Source: Clostridia bacterium
GTDB lineage: Bacteria > Bacillota > Clostridia > Oscillospirales > CAG-272
Direction: 5' to 3'
DNA: 56,451 nt
Assembly: GCA_017467165.1 (NCBI GenBank)
Contig: JAFTST010000048.1
Coordinates: 1 to 56,451 of the forward strand
Part shown: positions 33,757 through 42,645 of the stretch, piece by piece
How positions within the stretch are numbered: position 1 is the first letter of the stretch
Layout of the letters: every line of letters begins with the position of its first letter
Made by a program: the position numbers and the translations under genes
Notes under the pieces: model-generated
What the model was told of the DNA's origin: nothing
The model's database searches: none
Seen by the model: only the letters and a program-made list of their open reading frames with translations

Positions 33757-34680
33757 TTACAGCACCTTGGACAAAAACTCCTTAAGCCTTGGGTGCTTGG
33801 GATTTCCGAAGACCTCGGCGGGCGCGCCCTCCTCGGCTATAATTCCCTCGTCGACGAACAGCACTCTGTCGGCTACCTCGCGAGCGAAGCCCATCTCGTG
33901 CGTTACTATAACCATCGTCATTCCCTCCCCTGCGAGCTGCTTCATCAAATCAAGCACCTCGCCTATCATCTCGGGGTCGAGCGCGCTCGTCGGCTCGTCG
34001 AAAAGAATAACGTCGGGATTCATAGCCAGCGCCCTGACGATAGCTATACGCTGCTTCTGTCCGCCCGAGAGAGTCGAGGGATAGACGTCCGCCTTGTCGG
34101 CAAGCCCTATCCTTTCAAGCAGCTCCATAGCCTTCGCCTCAGCTGCTGCTCTGGCCTCCTTCCCCATTCCCTTGTACATTCCCGTCTTGATAGGCGCGAG
34201 GGTAATGTTATCCTTAACCGTCATATTGTTAAATAGATTGAACTGCTGGAAAACCATTCCCATTTTCCTTCTGGCAAGATTTATATCAATAGAGTTTTCC
34301 TTATATATCTTCTTGATTTTTCCCTTGTATTCCTTGCCCTCAGCGATGGAGAATTTCTCATTGAGAAGGTCCTCCTCTCTTATCTTGGCTATGGCGGCGT
34401 CGCGCTCAAGTCCCTCGCCTATAAGCTTCTTATAGGTGTTCGACGCCTCGATAACCTCCTCGTGCAGATATGGGTCGACAGGAGTCAGCAGTCTGCCCTC
34501 CATCCACACCTCGCCGAAGGTGGGAGCTTCAAGAAGGTTCATACAACGAAGCAGGGTGGATTTTCCCGAGCCCGAGGCGCCTATTATAGCGACAACCTCG
34601 CCTTTTTTTATCTCGGTCGACACGCCCGAGAGAACCTTCAGCTTGCCAAAATTCTTAAATATATTCTTAATCTCAATCAT
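33757..34680 (-). CDS. Amino-acid ABC transporter ATP-binding protein with an internal insertion
   Basis: GlnQ/HisP-type ATPase. Walker [10 protein letters not shown] (about 34-42), Q-loop VFQQFNLF (about 143-150), signature LSGGQKQR, Walker [14 protein letters not shown] and H-loop VTHEM are all intact. At 307 residues it is about 60 longer than usual. The extra residues (about 68-132, ending DINLARRK) lie between Walker A and the Q-loop and are helical and charged. It overlaps the permease gene by 8 bp. It energises uptake of a polar, probably basic, amino acid. Confidence 0.93.
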   Translation of the reverse strand: MIEIKNIFKNFGKLKVLSGVSTEIKKGEVVAIIGASGSGKSTLLRCMNLLEAPTFGEVWMEGRLLTPVDPYLHEEVIEASNTYKKLIGEGLERDAAIAKIREEDLLNEKFSIAEGKEYKGKIKKIYKENSIDINLARRKMGMVFQQFNLFNNMTVKDNITLAPIKTGMYKGMGKEARAAAEAKAMELLERIGLADKADVYPSTLSGGQKQRIAIVRALAMNPDVILFDEPTSALDPEMIGEVLDLMKQLAGEGMTMVIVTHEMGFAREVADRVLFVDEGIIAEEGAPAEVFGNPKHPRLKEFLSKVL

Positions 34681-35368
34681 GCTTCATTTTCCTTTCAACG
34701 AACGCCATAATCTTGGACAACGAATAAGTGAGAACGAAGTATATTATACCGATAACTATATAAGCTGGGAATGCGTTGTAGTTAACCGATTTAATCTCGT
34801 CGTACTTGGTCATAAGCTCGCCAACCGCGAAGGTCGAGGCAAGCGAGGTCTCCTTGATAACCGTTATAAACTCGTTTCCAAGCGCGGGAAGAATGTTTTT
34901 GACCGCCTGAGGCAGAACTATCTGCGTCATCGTGGTGAATCCCGAGAGACCAAGGCTTCTCGCCGCCTCGGTCTGTCCCTTGTCGACCGCCTGAATGCCC
35001 GAGCGGATTATCTCCGAAACGTACGCCGCGCTGTTAATCACCAGCACGATAGCGACCATAACGAAATAGTCGTTAAGAAAATCCGGTCTTACCTCCTTCG
35101 GCACGACCATAGGAATACCGAACACACCGATATAGAGCTGAAGAAGCATAGGTGTTCCGCGAACCACCTCTACGACAGCGCCGACCGCCCAGGAGAGCGG
35201 CTTGAATTTTGACATACGGCCAAAGGCGAGAAAAGCACCTATTATAGTACCGAAAAACAAGGCTATAAGGGAGAGATATATAGTGTTTTTGACACCCTCG
35301 AATATCAGAATTTTCCAATATTGACTGAATATCTTCCACATTCCTTGAAAAAGCTCAGATAAAGTCAA
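34673..35368 (-). CDS. Amino-acid ABC transporter permease
   Basis: A 231-residue HisM/GlnP-type membrane protein with about five membrane spans and the cytoplasmic EAA loop ([35 protein letters not shown]) that docks on the ATPase. The start is TTG 35368, preceded by GGAGGAATAAATTC. Middle gene of the operon. Confidence 0.94.
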   Translation of the reverse strand: MTLSELFQGMWKIFSQYWKILIFEGVKNTIYLSLIALFFGTIIGAFLAFGRMSKFKPLSWAVGAVVEVVRGTPMLLQLYIGVFGIPMVVPKEVRPDFLNDYFVMVAIVLVINSAAYVSEIIRSGIQAVDKGQTEAARSLGLSGFTTMTQIVLPQAVKNILPALGNEFITVIKETSLASTFAVGELMTKYDEIKSVNYNAFPAYIVIGIIYFVLTYSLSKIMAFVERKMKHD

Positions 35369-35448
35369 GAATTTATTCCTCCAAAAATTTATTTATAACA
35401 TAACACTACCGCCACGATAGCTCGAGGCGGTAATGCATCATTTTTTTA

Positions 35449-36399
35449 TCAGTCTTCCTGATTCTTGTACTCATTGAGGAACTTGAGATAAGGAACCTTG
35501 AGCGCCGCGTCCTCATCGGTAACGGTGCCCGTGCCCTCGAGTCCGCCCTCGCCGATGTAGTTGCCGTTGTCGTCATATCCGGACTCATCAAGAGTGGAAA
35601 TACCTGCCAGAACAGTGCACGCCTCGTACCAGGAGTCGTAGAGATTGGCAGCCTTAGCCTTATCCAAAGCCGCGTTAACCTTCGCGAGAAGGTCGCTGTC
35701 ACTCTTGTTGAGCAGGATAACGTTGTTCTTGTACAGGTCGTCAACCACGAAGTCGAAGCCCGCGAAGTCAACCTTGCCCTCCTCGCTGATGAAGGCGTCT
35801 CCGTTGCCCTTAGCAACTGCAAGCGCGTCTATCTGACCGTTGATAAGCGCGAGGTAAGCGTCGTTGAGGTTCTTGTAGTTCTGAATGGTAGCGCCGGGAA
35901 GCTGCTCCTTAGCGAGAACGTCCTGCAGGGACGCGGTCTGAGCGCCTACCTTGAGACCCTTGAAGGAGTCTGCCGTGGTGTACTTGCCTGCGTTTTCCTT
36001 AGATACGATAATGGTCTGCTCCGTCTCGTTCTCACCTGCCTTGTACCAATCGGAGATGAGATAGGTTTCAGCGCGGTCGGGAGTCCAGGAGAAGCCCGAA
36101 ACACCGAGGTCAACAGCGCCTGTCTCGACTGCCATAAGGACTGCGTCGAAGGACATAGGCTTGAGCTCAACCTTCATACCAAGCTCCTTAGCTATATAGT
36201 AGATAAGGAGAATATCGAAGCCGACGTACTTGTCGTCGCCGGTCTGGGATGCATCAACGAACTCCATAGGAGCGAAATCAGGCGAGAACGCCACGGTAAG
36301 TGTGGGAACGCCATCGTTATCAGGCTTGCAGGATGCAAGTGTGAATACCGAAAGCGCGAGCAGCGCTACTGCAAGTATAGCTGAAATTATCTTTTTCAT
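35449..36399 (-). CDS. Amino-acid ABC transporter substrate-binding lipoprotein
   Basis: A 316-residue type 3 solute-binding protein. The signal peptide ends in the lipobox LASC with C24 as the lipidated residue. The mature part has TVAFSPDFAPMEFVD...YVGFDILLIYYIAKELGMKVELKPMSFDAVLMAV and VGAQTASLQDVLAKEQLP, typical of basic or polar amino-acid binders. First gene of the operon; its upstream region has paired ARG-box-like sites, which points to arginine, ornithine or lysine as ligand. Confidence 0.93.
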   Translation of the reverse strand: MKKIISAILAVALLALSVFTLASCKPDNDGVPTLTVAFSPDFAPMEFVDASQTGDDKYVGFDILLIYYIAKELGMKVELKPMSFDAVLMAVETGAVDLGVSGFSWTPDRAETYLISDWYKAGENETEQTIIVSKENAGKYTTADSFKGLKVGAQTASLQDVLAKEQLPGATIQNYKNLNDAYLALINGQIDALAVAKGNGDAFISEEGKVDFAGFDFVVDDLYKNNVILLNKSDSDLLAKVNAALDKAKAANLYDSWYEACTVLAGISTLDESGYDDNGNYIGEGGLEGTGTVTDEDAALKVPYLKFLNEYKNQED

Positions 36400-36452
36400 T
36401 TTCTTTTCCTCTTTTCCCCGAGGGTGTCGGGCTGTGTTTCTGTGATGGCATA

Positions 36453-36481
36453 ATTATACAGCCGAGAATGAATAAAGTCAA
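36453..36481 (-). promoter_or_regulatory. Promoter of the amino-acid ABC transporter operon
   Basis: Minus strand TTGACT (36481-36476), 17-bp spacer, TATAAT (36458-36453). Confidence 0.8.
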
Positions 36482-36489
36482 GCGATTTT

Positions 36490-36524
36490 TGAAAAATAAT
36501 TCATTTTTGGTGCATTTTTATTCA
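36490..36524. promoter_or_regulatory. Tandem ARG-box-like sites (ArgR/AhrC)
   Basis: TGAAAAATAATTCA (36490-36503) and TGCATTTTTATTCA (36511-36524) each match TGAATwwwwATTCA with one mismatch. Their starts are 21 bp apart, the spacing of paired ARG boxes bound by an ArgR/AhrC hexamer. They lie immediately upstream of the -35. Confidence 0.6.
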
Positions 36525-36548
36525 TTGACAACAGAAAGCATCGTGGTT

Positions 36549-36565
36549 TTGTGCAGACTGCACAA
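36549..36565. promoter_or_regulatory. Palindromic operator-like site TTGTGCA-n3-TGCACAA, copy 2
   Basis: Perfect 7-bp arms identical to the site at 31136-31152; centre GAC. About 70 bp upstream of the transporter promoter. Confidence 0.5.
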
Positions 36566-36873
36566 TTCAGGGTGGAAGGATTAGTATATAGGAAAGCTGC
36601 GGATAACTCCGAAAAAAGCTTTAAAATCTCTTGATTTCTGCACTATTTTGATATAAATTTATAGCTTGCGCGCGAAATTCTAAAATATTTTCGGGTTTTC
36701 GCTTTTTTCCCTATCTATCTTTCGAAATAAGCGGAAATACCGACTCACAGCCGCCGAAAGCCCCATTTTTCGACGAATATTCGCATATTCTAGTGCATAA
36801 TTATGCATTTATTCATTCCGGTGTCAAGCCCCCACCTTTCTTCTGAGAGGAGCAATTAGTGGTGCGACGCTTA

Positions 36874-36902
36874 TTGACAAAGGGCGCGCAAGGTGCTAAA
36901 AT
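36874..36902 (+). promoter_or_regulatory. Promoter of the ABC-F gene
   Basis: TTGACA (36874-36879), 17-bp spacer ending TGC, TAAAAT (36897-36902). Confidence 0.8.
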
Positions 36903-36937
36903 ATCCAAGAAAGAATTAAAATGAAGGGAGACAGGAT

Positions 36938-38863
36938 ATGATAGCGCTGTCAACCAACAATATCCGTCTTTCCTTCGGGGCGGAGGATATTCTGAGGGGC
37001 ATCTCCTTTTCGCTGAACGACGGCGAGAGGGTTGGAATCATCGGAGTCAACGGAGCGGGAAAGACCTCGCTTTTCAAAATTATATCGGGAAATCTCGAGG
37101 CAACCTCTGGCGAGGTATATATCCAGAAGGGGCATACCGTCGGTATGCTGGAGCAGAATCCGAGCCTGACGGCTCTTCCCGCGGAGCTCTCCTGCCTTGA
37201 ATATATGTACACCGCCTTTCCCTCTCTTCTCTCTATGGAGCGGGAAATAGCGAGAACCGAGGCGGAGCTTACCGAGGCGGCGGCAGGCAGGGGCGACGTT
37301 ATGCGCCTGTCGGAGAGGCTGAATGAGGAAAACCGCGCCTTCGCCGAGGCAGGCGGCCTTGAATTCCGCTCGCGCTGTCGCGGTATGCTGCTGAGGCTCG
37401 GGTTCGACGACGCCTTAATCAATCAAAGAATAAAAACACTATCGGGCGGACAGTACACGAGGCTCGCTCTGGCAAGGCTTCTCGCGACCGAGCCGGATAT
37501 ACTTATGCTCGACGAGCCTACGAACCATCTGGACGTGGACGCGCTAGAATGGCTGGAGGGCTACCTTTCCACCTATCGGGGAACCGTGCTCATCATCTCG
37601 CACGACCGCTATTTCCTCGACCGCACCACCCAGAAGACGCTCTGGCTGCGCTACGGCGAGGCGAGGCTCTACCACGGCTCCTACACCGCCTGCAAGGAGC
37701 AGCAGCAGAGGGAGGCGGCTGAGAAGGAAAAGCGCTACAAGGAGCAGCAGAAAGAGATAGCGAAAATTCGCGCCAATATAGAATTTCAGCGCAGGTGCAA
37801 CCGCGAGCACAACTTCGTGACGATACGCTCGAAGGAAAAGCAGCTCGCGAGAATGGAGAAAATAGAGCTCGAGCCGAGGGACGAGAGGAGCATCAGAATG
37901 TCCTTTTCCGCAGAGGAGGAGAGCGCGGGCGACGTGCTCGCCTTAGACGAGGTTTCCTTCTCATACGGCGAGCGACCTCTGATTGACAAGCTTTCCTTTC
38001 TAATAAGACGCGGCGAGCGCGTTATGGTGCTCGGACCTAACGGATGCGGAAAATCCACCCTGATGCGCCTTATCAATTTCGCCCTCACGCCAAGGAGCGG
38101 AAGAATTACCCTCGGGTACAACATCAAGATAGGCTACTACGACCAGGAGCTGCGCGGACTGAATGAGAAAAACACCGTTTTCTCTGAGATGAGAGAGGAA
38201 TACCCCGACCGTCCCGACGTGGAGCTCAGGGGAACTCTCGCGCTCTTCCTTTTCGGCGCGGAGGATATTGACAAGCCCATATCAACCCTCTCGGGCGGCG
38301 AGCGCGCGAGACTGTCCTTGGCTAAGCTGATGCTGAAGAAGGTCAACCTTCTTATAATGGACGAGCCCACCAACCACCTTGACATAGGCTCAAGGGAGGC
38401 GCTCGAGGACGCGCTGATAGCCTTTCCCGGTACTATCGTAGCCGTGTCGCACGACAGATATTTTATCAACAGGATAGCCACGAGAATTATCGAGCTCGCT
38501 CCCCTCACAGACAGAGGTATGTACGACTATCCTCTGGAGGAGGACGACGACGCCTTCGCCGAATATATGAGAAAAAGAAGCGCGCGCGGAAGCGTCACTC
38601 CCGTCACCGTCGAGAAAAAGAGCGAGAGCGGCAAGGCGGAGTATGAGGAAAAGAAGCGCGAGAACGCGAAAAGACGCGCCGACGAGAAAAGACTCAGGCG
38701 CGCGGAGCAGAGGATAGCAGAGCTTGAGGCTGAGCTTGCCGCGCTCGAGGAGGAGCTCTTCGGCCCTGCGGCGACCGACTACGTCAGAGCGGCAGAGATT
38801 GACAGGCGAAGGAGCGAGATAGAGGAAGAGCTGCTGCTTCTCTATGAAATAGTGATGGACTGA
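36938..38863 (+). CDS. ABC-F family ATPase
   Basis: A 641-residue soluble protein with two ATP-binding cassettes and no membrane segments: Walker A GVNGAGKTS and GPNGCGKST, signatures LSGGQYTRLA and LSGGERARLS, Walker B LMLDEPTNHLD and LIMDEPTNHLD. Between them is the charged linker (P-site tRNA interaction motif region) and at the C-terminus a Lys/Glu/Arg coiled coil. ABC-F proteins act on the ribosome in translation or in antibiotic protection; the layout resembles YdiF/Uup housekeeping types more than resistance proteins. It is the last clear host gene before the phage-like cluster. Confidence 0.92.
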   Translation: MIALSTNNIRLSFGAEDILRGISFSLNDGERVGIIGVNGAGKTSLFKIISGNLEATSGEVYIQKGHTVGMLEQNPSLTALPAELSCLEYMYTAFPSLLSMEREIARTEAELTEAAAGRGDVMRLSERLNEENRAFAEAGGLEFRSRCRGMLLRLGFDDALINQRIKTLSGGQYTRLALARLLATEPDILMLDEPTNHLDVDALEWLEGYLSTYRGTVLIISHDRYFLDRTTQKTLWLRYGEARLYHGSYTACKEQQQREAAEKEKRYKEQQKEIAKIRANIEFQRRCNREHNFVTIRSKEKQLARMEKIELEPRDERSIRMSFSAEEESAGDVLALDEVSFSYGERPLIDKLSFLIRRGERVMVLGPNGCGKSTLMRLINFALTPRSGRITLGYNIKIGYYDQELRGLNEKNTVFSEMREEYPDRPDVELRGTLALFLFGAEDIDKPISTLSGGERARLSLAKLMLKKVNLLIMDEPTNHLDIGSREALEDALIAFPGTIVAVSHDRYFINRIATRIIELAPLTDRGMYDYPLEEDDDAFAEYMRKRSARGSVTPVTVEKKSESGKAEYEEKKRENAKRRADEKRLRRAEQRIAELEAELAALEEELFGPAATDYVRAAEIDRRRSEIEEELLLLYEIVMD

Positions 38864-39158
38864 CAGGTAGCTGTTATCTGTCCTGACTATATCCGACCGA
38901 ATTATAGATTAACCAAGTCTTGCGTGCCACACATACCGAAAGGGTATGCTGTCCGGCGACACAGGCGCCCGCGCGAGTATTTTCGCGCATATTTGGGGGC
39001 TCCCTCGGGGGCTCCTTTTTTAGTTATTCTGCACATATTTTCCGCCCGAAGTCGCCGATTATTTGGAACCCCCTTGTACTTACAGGGGGCTTTTTTTCGT
39101 TTAGAATAGAGCTACCAAGGGGGCTCGAGACCTCTTGGCAACGATAAGAGAGGACCAA
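38864..39158. other. Structured intergenic region ahead of the phage-like cluster
   Basis: No gene. It contains hairpins CATACC-GAAAG-GGTATG (38932-38948) and GCGCGA-n6-TCGCGC (38971-38988), the direct repeat GGGGGCTCC (38995-39020) ending in six T, and the terminator at 39069-39097. I see no consensus sigma-A promoter for the terminase gene, so the cluster may use an unrecognised promoter or read-through. Confidence 0.55.
39069..39097 (+). terminator. Terminator upstream of the phage-like cluster
   Basis: CCCCCTTGTA-CT-TACAGGGGG followed by C and seven T. It separates ABC-F transcription from the phage-like genes. Confidence 0.88.
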
Positions 39159-39503
39159 ATGAAGAAGAAACCAAAGTACACAACCGACCTGCCGAGAAGG
39201 ATATACACCTACTTCGCCACCTACTCGGGACAGGGCGCGCCGAGTCTTTCCAAATTCGCCAGAGAGGCGGGGATAACCGTTGAGGATATTCGCCGCTTCA
39301 GAGAGAGACACAGAGAATTTGACAGAGCTATCGCCGAGTGCAACGAAATCCGAAGAGATTATCTTATAGACAACGCGTTGGCAAGAAAACAGGACGGAGC
39401 TCTGACGAAATTTCTCCTCTGCTGTGAGTTTGGAATGGGCGAGGACGCCCCCGACGAGGATGCAAGGCGGCTGGAGGTTACCCTGGAGGTGATAGACGAA
39501 TGA
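39159..39503 (+). CDS. Phage terminase small subunit-like protein
   Basis: A 114-residue protein, probably the DNA-recognition subunit of the packaging motor. It has an N-terminal basic start and a helix-turn-helix-like stretch (PSLSKFAREAGITVEDIRRFRERHREFDRAIAECNEIRRDYLID). ATG 39159 follows AGAGAGGACC. It overlaps the large terminase start by 4 bp (ATGA). The assignment rests on position and fold more than on conserved residues. Confidence 0.75.
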   Translation: MKKKPKYTTDLPRRIYTYFATYSGQGAPSLSKFAREAGITVEDIRRFRERHREFDRAIAECNEIRRDYLIDNALARKQDGALTKFLLCCEFGMGEDAPDEDARRLEVTLEVIDE

Positions 39504-40864
39504 AGCTGAATCTGAGTGTAACCCGAAAGCAGCGCGCCTTCATAGACGCGAGGGAGGACGAGGTCCTTTTCGGTGGGGCGGCGGGCGGAGGAAAATCCTA
39601 CGGGCAGGTGGTGGACGCACTGCTGTTCGCCCTCAGGTATCCGAAGTCAAAGCAGCTTATCCTCAGGCGTACCTACGCCGAGCTTGACAAGTCGCTCATC
39701 CGAGTAGCCCTGGCGCTCTATCCGAGAGAAATCTTCACCCTTAATTCCTCAAGCCACACGGGCAGGTTCAAGAACGGCTCCTGCATTGACTTTGGCTACT
39801 GCGCTCAGGAAAACGACGTGTATCAGTATCAGTCCGCGGAGTATGACGTCATTCGCTTCGACGAGCTGACACACTTCACCAGAATGCAATATCTGTATCT
39901 GCTATCGAGAGTCAGGGGCGCCAACGACTTTCCCAAGCAGATTAAGTCCTCGACCAACCCGGGCGGCATCGGACACAGCTGGGTGAAGGAGAGATTCGTC
40001 GACCCCGCGCCAAGCGGCGAGCCCTTTCTTGACGAGAGGGGCTCGGGGAGAATCTTCATTCCCGCATATCTTGACGACAATCACTTCCTGAACGCCAAGG
40101 ACCCCGACTACCGACGCCGCCTCGAATCCCTGCCCGACCGGGAAAGGCGAGCTCTGCTCCACGGGGATTGGAACATCTTCGAGGGGCAATATTTCACCGA
40201 GTTTTCGGCGAAGGAGCACGTCATAGAGCCCTTCCCCATACCTGACTCCTGGAGAAAATACAGAACCATAGACTACGGTCTTGACCGCCTGGCTGTGCTC
40301 TGGATAGCCATATCTGACGAGGGCGTCAGCTACGTGTACCGCGAGTTCTGCGAGTCGGGGCTCCCGATAAGCGCGGCGGCGAGGGCTATCCTCGACAACA
40401 CCCCCGAGGGCGAGGAAATCTACGCCACCTTAGCTCCCCCCGACCTGTGGTCGCGCAGTCAGGAAACCGGAAAGACGAAGGCGAGCCTCTTTCTCGAAAA
40501 CGGAGTTAATTTCACCAGAACCTCCAACGACAGAGAGTGCGGCTGGCTGGCTATCAAGGAGCTTCTTCGTGACACGGGTAAGGGAATTCGCCTGAAAATT
40601 TTCCGGAACTGTCAGGAGATTATCAGGACGCTCCCCGCCCTGTGCATTGACAGGCTACGCCCGACGGACTGCGCGACAGAGCCGCACGAGATTACCCACG
40701 CGCCCGACGCTCTGAGGGGCTACGCTATCTTCCACACCCGCCCGAGTGAGCCCAAGGACGTGACGGCGAGAGTCAGGTGGAGCGAGGATATGTGGGAGGA
40801 TTATCTCACAGCCGACGAGGCGGGCAGGAAATATCTAAAAACGAAATACGGAGAACCAATGTGA
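39500..40864 (+). CDS. Phage terminase large subunit
   Basis: ATP-driven DNA packaging motor and headful or site-specific nuclease. In the 454-residue protein the Walker A is FGGAAGGGKS (about 24-33), Walker B is YDVIRFDE (about 114-121), the coupling motif is SSTNPGG, and the nuclease domain has TIDYGLD (about 256) and the C-terminal HAPDALRGYA. All key acidic residues are present, so it looks functional. It overlaps the portal start by 4 bp. Confidence 0.95.
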   Translation: MKLNLSVTRKQRAFIDAREDEVLFGGAAGGGKSYGQVVDALLFALRYPKSKQLILRRTYAELDKSLIRVALALYPREIFTLNSSSHTGRFKNGSCIDFGYCAQENDVYQYQSAEYDVIRFDELTHFTRMQYLYLLSRVRGANDFPKQIKSSTNPGGIGHSWVKERFVDPAPSGEPFLDERGSGRIFIPAYLDDNHFLNAKDPDYRRRLESLPDRERRALLHGDWNIFEGQYFTEFSAKEHVIEPFPIPDSWRKYRTIDYGLDRLAVLWIAISDEGVSYVYREFCESGLPISAAARAILDNTPEGEEIYATLAPPDLWSRSQETGKTKASLFLENGVNFTRTSNDRECGWLAIKELLRDTGKGIRLKIFRNCQEIIRTLPALCIDRLRPTDCATEPHEITHAPDALRGYAIFHTRPSEPKDVTARVRWSEDMWEDYLTADEAGRKYLKTKYGEPM

Positions 40865-42645
40865 AAACAGAAAGCAAGAACAAGAAAATACGCTGTGATT
40901 TTTTCCGTGACCTGTATGAGCGCGCCCTGACAGCCTACTCACCGACCCTTGACGCGCTTGAGAGAAATATGAAGCAGTACAAGGGCGACTCGGAAATCGA
41001 CGGCTCGAGGGAAAGCGCCCTGACTGTCAGAAATATAACCTACGAGATAGTAGAGAGCCAGGTATCCTCGGATATACCGATGCCAAAGGCGGATGCCGCC
41101 ACCTTCAGCGAGTCGAGAGGAAGAAACGCCCAGGCTATCGAGAGGCTGCTCCGCTCGCTGAGAGTGAGGCTGCCATTTCAGGAGTTCAATGACCTCGACG
41201 AGAGATACACCTATATCTACGGAGCCTCCGTCGCCTATCTTGAATGGGACGGCGAGGAGGAATACCTCGGAGAGCTCGGAGCCGTCAGGCTTCACTGCCT
41301 GTCCCCGAAGGAGCTGATACCTCAGCCTGGAATATTCGATACCGAGGATATGGAATACCTTTTCCTTCGCCTGACAACGACAAGAGGAGAGCTCGCGAGA
41401 AGATACGGAGTTACCGAGGCTGAGCTTGACTCGCTGGAGCTGCTCTCCGAGAGCGACGGCACAGACCCCGAGGGCGACGCCGCGATAATGGTGATATGCT
41501 TCTACAAGGACGAGGAGGGCGACGTGTGCAGATTCATCTTCTCGGGCGACGTCACCCTGTCGGACATACCCAAGTACTACTACCGAAAGGGCGAGGTCTG
41601 CTCGGTCTGCGGCGAGGCTGCGGGCGAGTGCGACTGTACCTCAGAGCTTATAAGCGTCAACCTCACTCACGAAACCCTCCCATACGATATCATCTCAAGA
41701 AACGGAAAAAGACACCCAAAAACAACCCCCGTTATAGAGAACGGACACCTGAAAATCTCACACGGGGCTACATTATTCGAGCCAACCCGCCTTCCCTACT
41801 ACGTGCCAAGGAGCTATCCTGTGGTGGTCAGAAAGAACACCTCCTCGGAGAAGAGCCTCCTCGGTCAGTCCGACTGCGAGTTTATCAGGCCCGAGCAGCA
41901 GGCTATCAACAAGATAGAGTCGAGAATTCTCGAAAAGCTGCTCCGCGCGGGAATTACCCCCATAGTTCCCGAGGACGCCTCGATAAGCCTCAACAACTCG
42001 GTCTTCGGTCAGGTTATCAGGCTGAAGCCCGGAGAGAGCGTGGCGCAGTACGGCAAGGTTGACACAACCCCCGACATCAGCCAGGACGTCGCCGAGGCGG
42101 AGAGGCTGTACGACCACGCCAAGAGAATTATCGGCATATCCGACGCCTTCCAGGGCATCGACCAGAGCTACCACGAGTCAGGCTACGCCAAGCAGCTCCG
42201 AATCTCTCAGGCGAGCGGAAGGCTTGAGTCCAAGAGAAGAATGAAGGAGGCGGCGTACTCAGAGATTGACCGCAGGATTTTCGAGCTGTATCTCGCCTTC
42301 GCAGATGAACCCAGACGCCTGTCCTACAAGGACGCCTACGGCAGAGTTCACTCGGAGGAGTTCAACCGCTACGACTTTATAGAGCTTGATACAACCCTCG
42401 GCGAGTACTTCTTCGACGACGCCTATCTCTTCACCCCCGACAGAAACGAGGGTGCAGAATGGCAGAGAGAGGCGATGTGGGAAAGAAACCTCGAAAACCT
42501 GAAGGCAGGCACTCTCGGCGACCCGACGAGCCCCGTCACACTGCTCCGCTATTGGCAGTGCCAGGAGCGCGCTCACTATCCGCACGCCAGAGAAAACGTC
42601 GAGTATTTCAAGTCTGAGGTTGAGAGCGGAGGTGTTGTTGTATGA
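40861..42645 (+). CDS. Phage portal protein
   Basis: The 12-mer entry channel of the capsid. The 594-residue size fits podovirus (P22-like) portals. Recognisable parts are EIVESQVSSDIPMPKADA, LGQSDCEFIRPEQQAINKIESRILEKLLRAG and the helical stem IIGISDAFQGIDQSYHESGYAKQLRISQASGRLESK. Start is GTG 40861, overlapping the terminase stop. Residues C247, C250, C257 and C259 form a zinc-knuckle-like CxxC-x6-CxC not typical of portals. Confidence 0.88.
   Translation: MKTESKNKKIRCDFFRDLYERALTAYSPTLDALERNMKQYKGDSEIDGSRESALTVRNITYEIVESQVSSDIPMPKADAATFSESRGRNAQAIERLLRSLRVRLPFQEFNDLDERYTYIYGASVAYLEWDGEEEYLGELGAVRLHCLSPKELIPQPGIFDTEDMEYLFLRLTTTRGELARRYGVTEAELDSLELLSESDGTDPEGDAAIMVICFYKDEEGDVCRFIFSGDVTLSDIPKYYYRKGEVCSVCGEAAGECDCTSELISVNLTHETLPYDIISRNGKRHPKTTPVIENGHLKISHGATLFEPTRLPYYVPRSYPVVVRKNTSSEKSLLGQSDCEFIRPEQQAINKIESRILEKLLRAGITPIVPEDASISLNNSVFGQVIRLKPGESVAQYGKVDTTPDISQDVAEAERLYDHAKRIIGISDAFQGIDQSYHESGYAKQLRISQASGRLESKRRMKEAAYSEIDRRIFELYLAFADEPRRLSYKDAYGRVHSEEFNRYDFIELDTTLGEYFFDDAYLFTPDRNEGAEWQREAMWERNLENLKAGTLGDPTSPVTLLRYWQCQERAHYPHARENVEYFKSEVESGGVVV

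Larger units (their letters stand above)
36400..36937. other. Divergent regulatory region between the ABC transporter operon and the ABC-F gene
   Basis: A 538-bp AT-rich gap with no gene. It holds the transporter promoter (36453-36481), two ARG-box-like sites (36490-36524), the TTGTGCA palindrome (36549-36565), an ARG-box-like TGCATAATTATGCA (36794-36807) and the ABC-F promoter (36874-36902). About 36570-36790 shows nothing I can name. Confidence 0.7.

Noticed and set aside
38995..39020. GGGGGCTCC direct repeat with T run as a terminator
   Set aside because: The two halves are direct, not inverted, so they do not pair into a stem; only the T run resembles a terminator.
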